Positions 57,176 through 64,000 of a stretch of 64,000 bases of DNA are shown piece by piece. The stretch spans positions 13,578,001-13,642,000 of the forward strand of contig CM059621.1 of NCBI GenBank assembly GCA_030435675.1, written 5' to 3'. The stretch is from Steinernema hermaphroditum. Its lineage: Eukaryota > Nematoda > Chromadorea > Rhabditida > Steinernematidae. The first letter of the stretch is position 1, and each line of letters starts with the position of its first letter. The position numbers and the translations under genes were made by a program. The notes under the pieces were generated by a model. That model saw only the letters and a program-made list of their open reading frames with translations, ran no database searches and was not told where the DNA came from.

Positions 57176-57535
57176 TTACGACGATTCGGCCATGTACTTA
57201 GTAACGGACTTGGTTCCCTCGGACACGGCATGCTTGGCGAGCTCTCCGGGGAAGATGAGGCGTACAGCGGTTTGGATTTCGCGCGAGGAAAGCGTGGACT
57301 TCTTGGTCATAGCGGCGAGGCGACCAGCTTCGCTGGCAATACGCTCAAAAAGGTCGACGCACATGGAGTTCAGGATCGACATCGCCTTGCTTGAGATTCC
57401 CTTGTCCGGGTGAACCTGCTTCAAGGTTCGGAAGATGTAGATGTTGTACGTCTCCTTGGCTTTCTTCATTTTCTTGCCTTCCTTGCGGGGTTTCTTATCG
57501 CTTTCAGCCGCGACGGTCTTCTTGGTGCGAGCCAT
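57176..57535 (-). CDS. Histone H2B variant with H3-like ARTK N-terminus
   Basis: A single exon of 119 residues. The fold from about residue 28 on is H2[71 protein letters not shown]. The conserved lysine in VTKY, the target of H2B ubiquitination in other animals, is present. The usual H2B segment HYNKRST is replaced by AMTKKST. The N-terminal tail is short and starts [15 protein letters not shown]; the first residues after Met match the start of histone H3 (ARTKQT), unlike known animal H2B tails that I can recall. It dimerises with H2A in nucleosomes. The start is supported by the tail sequence, and upstream residues in the same frame are not histone-like. AATAAA, not a classical histone stem-loop, is the best 3' signal (about 57100, minus), which suggests a polyadenylated variant. 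Confidence 0.85.
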   Translation of the reverse strand: MARTKKTVAAESDKKPRKEGKKMKKAKETYNIYIFRTLKQVHPDKGISSKAMSILNSMCVDLFERIASEAGRLAAMTKKSTLSSREIQTAVRLIFPGELAKHAVSEGTKSVTKYMAESS

Positions 57536-57639
57536 AACGCAGAACCCTTGAGTCCTGAAATAGGGACAAATTACGAACTGGCTCACAACGGCGCACGGAA
57601 ATCACAAAACGCGAAAAAGTCACGTAACCGACAGACCAC

Positions 57640-58080
57640 TTACTGGTGAAGCCTCTCTCTTCATACAAGCTGACATAACAGAGAGTCCTAGTCCAGGAAG
57701 TCAAGATGAGCAAAATGATAACAGCGCACGAAAATCGCGAAAAAAAACACGTACCGACGAGCCTACGAGCCCATCCTGGCGACGACAATCTCCCAATTCA
57801 CGAAAGTCAAGCCAAAACACGCCAATTCCGACGCCTAACGCAAGCGAGCGCTGAAACCCCGTTAAAGACGTGTTATCGTACTACATGATACTGTCGTTGT
57901 GAGAGTCGAATTGAATACAACGAGTGGGAAATATCCGTCAATACGACCCACACGATATGAATCATCTCCGCATCGCGAAAAATTGCTTCACCTGTCCTTT
58001 ACTGGTGAAGCCTCCCTATTCACACAAATTCACATAACAGAGCTGTTGCCTAGTTGAAGAAGCCAAGATGACTCAACTCT
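57640..58080. repeat. Duplicated upstream segment (about 57641-57715 and 58000-58075)
   Basis: TTACTGGTGAAGCCTC, CACATAACAGAG-type and GAAGTCAAGATGA/GAAGCCAAGATGA blocks occur in the same order about 360 bp apart in the same orientation. The copies lie between the H2B start and the next gene. They may be duplicated histone promoter or 5' UTR sequence. Confidence 0.5.
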
Positions 58081-58322
58081 GCTTCCTATCGTAACCTTTC
58101 TCCGGCCAGTCGCTCCGAGACCCAACTCCAATTATTCTTCCGACCGGTGTTGTGGGCAATCGTGTCGCTCGGGCAGTCGTGTCTCATCGCTTGCAGAGGA
58201 GACGAATGACTGCGACACTGGTTGTTTCCGATTCTAGATTCCAGACTCTGGAGCCGACGCATTCCAAGGAATGTTGGGTTGGTTGGTCATTCAAGCGGTT
58301 GAGTCTGTAAGAGGAGGCGGCA

Positions 58323-59073
58323 ATGGATGTTGCGCTGCTGCTGTTCGCCATCGTTTCGGCAGCGTTCTTGCTCTTTGGAGGAGCTGCGCAGAGTGGACAT
58401 CACCCTGGCGAAAAGTTGGACAAAACACCTGTTCGGATGGATAAAGCGATGGCGGACCAGAAGAAGACAGTGAAGGAGAACAAGAAGAAGCGGCGATCGC
58501 GGCGAAAGAATCGTGCGAAGCGATCTAAGGCGTCAAGCTCCGATAACTCATACGATGGAGGCGAATTGGCAAACAATGGTTGGAAAGGGCCCCAGAAGTT
58601 ATCCGTGATGTCGAGAAAGGTCAATGATGACGGAACTGTTTATGTAGGTTCAAAGGAGTACTCGAAGGAATCCGTCGAAGCTACGGAGAAAGTGACGAAG
58701 ACCATTGATGAAGAAACTCGACCGGCTATGCCTTCAATTTCGGCTTCTTCGGTTACGGCATCCACCCTTGACTCTGACCCGGAACTCTTTTCGCCTCCAA
58801 ACGATGCGTCGCCGAACAATTCCAACAAGATAGGCACAGATGTAAGTTGAAGAGTGTGAGTGGTTAGATTTAATTAGGGTGATATAGGACGAAACGATAT
58901 TCGAAAATGTTGCGGCTCCGAATCCTGCGCATCCGAGGATGAAGAAGAATCAAAAGCTGAATCAACAGAAGGAGGAACTGAACGATGACAAAACCGAGTT
59001 CGAGAATGTCAACGGGCGTAATCGACCTGTCTTGGCCAAGATGAAGCGAAGGAAGCGCCCTGAAGACAAATGA
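58323..59073 (+). CDS. Lysine-rich protein with N-terminal signal or anchor, unknown
   Basis: Exons 58323-58841 and 58888-59073 with a 46-nt phase-0 intron; 234 residues. Residues 2-23 are hydrophobic (VALLLFAIVSAAFLLFGG), serving as a signal peptide or signal anchor. A very basic block follows (ENKKKRRSRRKNRAKRSK, about residues 50-70), then a long Ser/Thr/Pro/Asp-rich region without cysteines, and a basic C-terminus. The chain is predicted to be largely disordered. I do not recognise the family. If the N-terminus acts as a signal anchor, the basic block would be cytosolic or luminal depending on topology; if it is cleaved, the product is a secreted polycation. Confidence 0.65.
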
Positions 59074-59405
59074 ATGTGCTTTTATCAACGTTTTACGGCT
59101 GAGTAAACACTTTTATACAATGTTCGCCGTTTAAATAAGCATCTCGAAGGTGTACGTGGTATACATCTGTCCGAGTTAGTCCAGTTTTGCTCTGCTCTCT
59201 GTTGGGTTTACTTTTGTTGATTGCTATGCCCTACTTCTGCCCCTTTTCGAAATATCAGCGGCTAGTCTATTTGTTCACTCTCTCTCCGCCCGTTCTTACT
59301 ACCACAATTCGGCTTTTGTTTTCACTTCACCTGCGCCGTTGCCATAGAGTCACTTGTTATGAAGTCTTTCTAACTCCGTTCGCCGGCAGTCCCAGGCAGC
59401 AAGAA

Positions 59406-60023
59406 ATGGCAGTGTCCGGTCTTAAGGTATTTAACGCTCGTTTTACAAATGAGCTATCATCAATGTTTCAGTTCTTCGTGATCTCCTTGATCATCCTAAC
59501 ATCGCTTACATGCATCGCCGTGATCGTTCTATCCTCGATGGACCTCAACTACGTCCCGCTTATCGAAAGCGCCATCTGCCTCGCTTTCGAGGTCGTTGCG
59601 GGCGTGGGCGCTGCATTTGAGATAGTCCCGCTCATTGCAGTTGCTGTAGTTTACCTGGTAAGCACGTATCTGAAAGCCGAACTTGCATTTTTAAATTTCA
59701 GACCTTCAGCACCCTTGTCCGCGCGATGATGTTCTTCATAGGGACGATTTTGTATAAGATGAAGTATTCTCCCTATCAGTGTCGGTTAAGAACGCGCAAT
59801 GACTTCATTCAGGTCTTTACTTTCAGTTTCGAACATATTCCTCGCGGCCACGATCATCTACGGCATCAGCGTCATTCTGCACTTCATGACGATGACGTCA
59901 CTCTGCCTCATAGTGGACTTCAAGCGCCAAAAAGACTCGAAAGCGATGAAGGCCAAGGCTTCCGCAAGCTCCACATCGAGCAATCAAACGGGGACGACTC
60001 TCGTCACAGAGAAAACCGACTGA
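59406..60023 (+). CDS. Small four-helix membrane protein, unknown
   Basis: Exons 59406-59426, 59472-59657, 59702-59763 and 59813-60023; introns 45, 44 and 49 nt; total 480 nt, 159 residues. Four hydrophobic helices: FFVISLIILTSLTCIAVIVL, a second around LIESAICLAFEVVAGVGAAF, a third around TLVRAMMFFIGTIL and a fourth NIFLAATIIYGISVI. The C-terminal tail is polar and cytosolic-looking (DFKRQKDSKAMKAKASASS). The four-helix pattern recalls MARVEL or tetraspan-like nematode proteins, but the family is not identified. The start at 59406 (M-AVSGLK) was chosen because it directly precedes helix 1; an upstream in-frame ATG at 59226 would add a less conserved-looking extension. Confidence 0.65.
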
Positions 60024-60344
60024 CTGAAGGGATTTGCGATGAACGGTGCGAATTTAATATGAATCAGTCCAATAAATGCATAACTCACAAGGAAGCGTTC
60101 CTAAGTGACATCGAAATGAGACTGGTGCCAGACGATAGGCCTCAGTGAATGTGTAAAGTGTACAAAATAGTAACTACCCGAGCGGAAATTCGCTAATAAC
60201 TCAGCGAGGAAAGCATGCTGGCAGTCGAGCCAGGGCTCATTCGACGCGGCAGAGTCTGATCAACAACCGTCCGTTCATGAAATTTGACGAAATCGCGTCA
60301 GAAACGAGAAAATAGCGAATTACTATGATTTTGAGTATATCCCA

Positions 60345-60580
60345 TTGTAAAATTTTTGGCGCGTGAAATGCGCGCGCAAAATTTTCGTGGTGTGAGCCCT
60401 CTCCGTTTTTGCTAGAGACTTGACGAATACAATAGTAGTTGCACCACACCGAAATTAATTGAAGATGTAGTCAGCCAATTCTAGAGAGCCTGACAGGACA
60501 GAGATTCTGACAAAAATTACCGCGTATCTCCCTTATTTCTGCGCGCTCCGGACTCCGGAGACGCTCTCTAGAATTGGCTT
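60345..60580. repeat. Two short inverted repeats
   Basis: AAAATTTTTGGCGCG at about 60349 is mirrored by CGCGCGCAAAATTTT ending at about 60386. A perfect 17-bp inverted pair, AGCCAATTCTAGAGAGC (60473-60489) and its inverse (60563-60579), encloses 73 bases. A short CCGAA/CCCGA tract follows (60585-60610). They are possibly small fold-back elements; no gene is seen between 60024 and 60816. Confidence 0.5.
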
Positions 60581-60816
60581 AAACCCGACCCGAAAACCCG
60601 AACCCGACAACTCTGCTCCGGAGTTGGAAGTTCGAGTAAGTTTATGTCCTGCAGCGACTTTGGACTGATGTGTGCAGACAGACTGTCTGGAATTGTTATA
60701 CTGTCTGATTGGGCTAGCATTCCGTTTGGGTTTCCGCCGCTTGTGTGCTTTGTTCGTGAATTTATCCGCGCTATTTCGTGTTACTATTCTATGACGTTTT
60801 CTGCTTCAGAGCAACA

Positions 60817-62627
60817 ATGACTCGACCTAACAGGAATGATCAACAAGCGCAGCAGCTACTGACCTGGACCCCACAGCCATTGGATTTCTACAAGGAAAAG
60901 GAATCACTACTGCCGATTACTTTGCTCAGTGGACACAGAACGGATACCACCACGCAGCAGGGAAAATCGATATTGATGCAGCGTTTCACATTCTACACAC
61001 CCGCTGAAACTGTTGAGATTCTCAGGAAGACAACTAACGCCCTGCCCCGTGATGAAATAATAGTGCGTTTCTTCAATGCCGACGGCGTAGAGCTGGAGAG
61101 GTCCGACTTCAATCCTCCTGACTACCTAGTTGCGGTGAACAACGTCAATGTACCAGTGCCCCGTCCAGTTAGTACACTTTTTCTCGTGGTGCCACTCATA
61201 TTGCATTTTTTAGAGTCCCTTTTCACCGGAGAAAGCCTTGAGTATGCCCGTCGATATATCGAAGTATATTAGAAGAGGTCTGAACGAGCACACGATTGAG
61301 GTGCGCTGGTCCGAGACTACGACTAGGTTTGCAATTGGGATGTACCACGTCACACACTGGAGCTACAAGGACCTTTTGGCGAGAATTCGTCCGAATGAGC
61401 GTTCTATACGCACCAAGGAGCAAACGAAGCATCTCATAGCGAAAGTGCTGTCAGCTGATAAGGATTCGGACATGCGTATTGACACTATCAGGGTCTCTCT
61501 TTTATGTCCGGTGAGTAAGCGTGGTTTCTCGTGTGTTCTTATATTTGGGCGTTCAGCTTACTCTCAAACGAATGCAGTGTCCAGCAAAAGGCAGACAATG
61601 TGGTCATCTTCAATGTTTTGATTTGGAATCGTTTCTGCAGATGAACGAATGCCGTCCAAAGTTCAATTGTCCAGTTTGCCCAAAACGAATCTCCTTAATG
61701 AATTTGGTTGTGGACGAGTACGTTGTCGCTTAACTTCCAAATACGCGATGTGCTCGTTTAGATTCTTCCTGAATCTCATCAAGTCAACAAAGGAAGCACG
61801 ACCCAGAATTAAAGAAGTTGAACTTCGCGAAGATGCGTCTTATGAACTTATTCCCGATGACAACGATGTCGATGATATGGAAGATGAAGCGCCAGTAGTT
61901 ATTGATGAAATTGTGCTGAGTGATGACGAGCAGCCCGTACAACCTGTGGTGGACGAGTACGTTGTCGCTTAACTTCCAAATACACGATGTGCTCGTTTAG
62001 ATGCTTCCAGAATCTCATTAAGTCAACAAAGGAAGCACGACCCAGGATTAGAGAAGTTGAACTTCGCGAAGATGCGTCTTATGAACTTGTTCCCGATGAC
62101 AACGATGCCGATGATATGGAAGATGAAGCGCCAGTAGTTATTGATGAAATTGTGCTGAGTGATGACGAGCAGCCCGCACAACCTGCGGTGGACGAGTACG
62201 TTGTCGCTTAACTTCCAAATACACGATGTGCTCGTTTAGATGCTTCCAGAATCTCATCAAGTCAACAAAGGAAGCACGACCCAGGATTGGAGAAGTTGAA
62301 CTTCGCGAAGATGCGTCTTATGAACTTATTCCCGATGACAACGATGCCGATGATATGGTAGATGAAGCGCCAGCAGTTATTGATGAAATTGTGCTGAGTG
62401 ATGACGAGCAGCCTGCGGTCCCTCAGGACCGCTGGCTGTGCGGGCGAAAAGAAACGCAGAAGAGGCAGGGTGCAGCGGCATCTCGTGTGTCCCGAGATCG
62501 ATCGCCGTTGACTAGGAAGTCTTACTGGAGAACAAGGATGAGCAAGTACACTAATGGATCACGCACGTTGGCGGACGCTATGACTGATGCAGCTGAACAA
62601 CAGGTCGACTTCGCACTCAATGTTTAA
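60817..62627 (+). CDS. PIAS-type SUMO E3 ligase with triplicated SIM exons
   Basis: Six exons: 60817-61167, 61214-61510, 61557-61717, 61762-61956, 62001-62195, 62240-62627. They total 1587 nt (528 residues), phases consistent. Residues about 40-195 form a PINIT-type domain (ITLLSG...RFTFYTPAETVEIL...VDISKYI...HTIEVRW). The SP-RING follows: CGHLQCFD and NCPVC with Cys231, His233, Cys254 and Cys257 spaced as in Siz/PIAS proteins, so it should recruit the SUMO E2 UBC9. After it, three near-identical 65-residue repeats each contain an IDEIVLSDDE SUMO-interacting motif. The N-terminal SAP domain of PIAS proteins is missing. A GCTTCAG acceptor lies eight bases before the ATG. The nearest worm PIAS is gei-17, but this is shorter and rearranged. 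It probably acts in nuclear SUMO conjugation. Confidence 0.88.
61718..62410 (+). repeat. Tandem triplication of a 239-bp intron-plus-exon unit
   Basis: Units start at 61718, 61957 and 62196. Each is a 44-nt intron (GTACGTTGTCGCTTAACT...CGTTTAG) plus a 195-nt phase-2 exon, so each copy adds 65 residues without breaking the frame. The third unit continues into the unique 3' exon end at about 62410. By eye the copies differ at only a few positions, suggesting recent expansion. Confidence 0.88.
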
Positions 62628-62639
62628 TTTGTGTCTTAT

Positions 62640-63003
62640 TTGTTTATTGTTACGACTCCGTAAATGCTAACTTAATAACTGTTATATGTCTAGCTGTTGG
62701 GATTGGGACCTGAGGAATATTACCGACGCGAAAATGATGAGGGTTAGACGGTTGAGGAGGTTCACTGCCCTATAACGCCACTGCGTCCCGCTTCTTCACT
62801 CCTGCACCTTTTGTCCTTGTGCTTTAGTTGTTCGACTCTCGCGAAAACCACACAAATAAAATGTCGCTTCTTTGTAAATTCTCTACTGTCTGTGTCGAGT
62901 CTTTCACTTGTCTTTCAAACCAAACGTCTACTTCGTCCACTCTGTGGAGTGTCGTCCGGAATCGATCTGTTTCAACTCGATCTCCCGTCTGTAACCGGTC
63001 GAC
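62640..63003. other. Intergenic, 3' UTR and 5' flank
   Basis: 3' flank of the PIAS-like gene and probable promoter of the small secreted gene at 63004. No coding or RNA feature was recognised. Confidence 0.4.
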
Positions 63004-63491
63004 ATGCGCCAAATCGGAATTACTGTTGTAAGAGCACCCTTTTTCTTATTTTTCGCATTCTTTTGTAGATTCTGACGTTGATCTCCGCTTGGAGCGCCCT
63101 TGCGGAAACCTCTCATTGTGCGCGAGACTACGCCGACCTCTTGAGTTGGACCGGTAGCCCGCAGGTGTGTGCCTACATCTACGAGGGCCAAGACTGTGGA
63201 GGTGTACAAGGGATTCTCAAGGCGAATAGAGTTACACACGAAGCGGACTATTTCTACGAAATCGACGTCCGCTCGATTCTCGTCAAAGAAGGATGCACGA
63301 TAGACGTGTTGCGTTCAATTCTTCTCTTCCCTGGCGCTGGTTCGTTTGCATTGTTGTCAATCATTGGTGAATTCTTTACTTCAGAACGTTTGAAACTCGA
63401 AGGACGCCCCGAAGTGCACAATATGGATTGGACGCTGATCAAATCGATTCACTCGCTTTCCTGTTATTGTGGACAAATCTCGTCGCATTAA
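63004..63491 (+). CDS. Small secreted cysteine-containing protein, unknown
   Basis: Exons 63004-63027, 63069-63339 and 63385-63491, giving 133 residues. The first intron is 41 nt and well supported; it joins MRQIGITV to ILTLISAWSALA, forming a signal peptide of about 20 residues. The mature chain has cysteines in SHCARDYADLL, SPQVCAYIYEGQDCGG, KEGCTIDV and a final SCYCG. No family is recognised. The second intron (63340-63384) is 45 nt and in frame, so the chain could instead retain GSFALLSIIGEFFTS; both readings are open. The gene is convergent with the minus-strand gene ending at 63545. Confidence 0.55.
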
Positions 63492-63544
63492 ATTTATGCA
63501 TTGTTACGATGAATTCTTATGTCGCTTGTGTTTCGAACGTGACT

Positions 63545-63981
63545 TCAAGGTTCTTGGCGTTCCCTGTTTTGTGTGCAATCGATATTGCCTTCGGCGTTTG
63601 CAGATTCAAAGCTTTCAAACTTCAACATTCGGTCGTCGACATCTCTTGGCGGATGTGCGATTCTGGAAAGCTCCAGTGCGTTTTGGGTGCCTTTCGGAAG
63701 GGCGTCCTTGTCATCGAAAAGCTGAAACGAGCAGGTTAAGCCCAAAATGTTAGCAAAGCATACCTTTACCTCTGATTTTTGGTCGCCTGCTTTCATTTTC
63801 GTAGAAGTCACGTGGATGTAGACGCCAGTTAGAATCAGAAATATGCTAAGCTACCGTAGCTAATGTTTGGAGCCTTCCAACACACTTACATCACACACAC
63901 TGCAAGAAGGAGGAAGGCGACGAACCAAAAGCTGCTACTGAAGAACGACACTGCATCTCGAGGCTTAGAAAGAGCGCCGTT
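63545..63981 (-). CDS. Membrane protein, 5' end beyond window (partial)
   Basis: Three minus-strand exons are visible: 63890-63981, 63770-63845 and 63545-63721, with introns of 44 and 48 nt and consistent phases. The first visible exon follows an AAATTTCAG acceptor, so more exons exist to the right of the window. The protein has one strong membrane helix split by an intron (FWFVAFLLLAVCV then IIFLILTGVYIHV) followed by about 70 polar residues with several acidic positions and one Cys near the end. Family unknown. With the N-terminal part missing, topology cannot be set. Confidence 0.6.
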
Positions 63982-64000
63982 CTGAAATTTGGACCTTTCT

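Noticed and set aside
1..64000. CRISPR arrays, bacterial operons, rRNA operon, phage genes
   Set aside because: Nothing of this kind is seen. Gene structure is consistently that of an intron-bearing animal genome.

Overview
The window is nuclear DNA of a nematode, most likely a rhabditid-type worm that I cannot name to genus. The evidence is: a neuropeptide precursor with seven PGVLRFG repeats (the nematode flp-18 signature); pyrimidine-AG sites directly before several start codons, as expected for spliced-leader trans-splicing; a spliced-leader RNA-like locus whose 22-nt leader differs from the canonical nematode SL1 at one base; and introns that are mostly 39-55 nt long. Splice models were built by eye. 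Where every exon phase closes and the total is divisible by three I treat the model as solid.

Region 1 (0-14 kb). A DNA topoisomerase II gene (5604-10500) is flanked by two inverted copies of a 0.73-kb module. Each module holds two small secreted-peptide genes (family A and family B) sharing a 213-bp divergent promoter. A third A gene with an amputated promoter lies at 1.2-1.6 kb and a broken A exon at 4.9 kb. Also here are a tail-anchored-like small protein, a single-exon F-box-like gene and a cysteine-rich secreted protein. At 12.0-13.5 kb a short duplicated segment carries two terminal-inverted-repeat elements, and the second copy of that segment preserves both empty sites.

Region 2 (14-26 kb and 29-39 kb). 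These stretches are gene-poor, with fold-back repeats, dispersed repeats and GC-rich islands. Between them lie a neuromedin-U-receptor-like GPCR and, convergent with it, a two-PDZ protein.

Region 3 (39-54 kb). In order: flp-18, a divergent ionotropic-receptor gene, Mediator MED21, TAF13, then a striking arrangement. A two-domain EndoU gene on the minus strand (47002-52412) has one 3.3-kb intron that contains a complete KCNQ-type potassium channel gene on the plus strand. The first EndoU domain has lost its catalytic residues. A single-domain EndoU paralogue follows. Both EndoU promoters carry clustered GATA sites, which suggests intestinal expression.

Region 4 (54-64 kb). A frameshifted unknown gene, the spliced-leader RNA-like locus, an unresolved gene, a histone H2B whose N-terminus begins ARTK like histone H3, a lysine-rich membrane or secreted protein, a four-helix membrane protein, a PIAS-type SUMO E3 ligase with an intron-plus-exon unit tandemly triplicated, a small secreted protein, and a membrane protein gene running off the right edge.

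The genes do not form one pathway. The local themes are expansion of secreted proteins by duplication, neuronal signalling genes (GPCR, flp-18, ionotropic receptor, KCNQ), and general transcription or chromatin factors.
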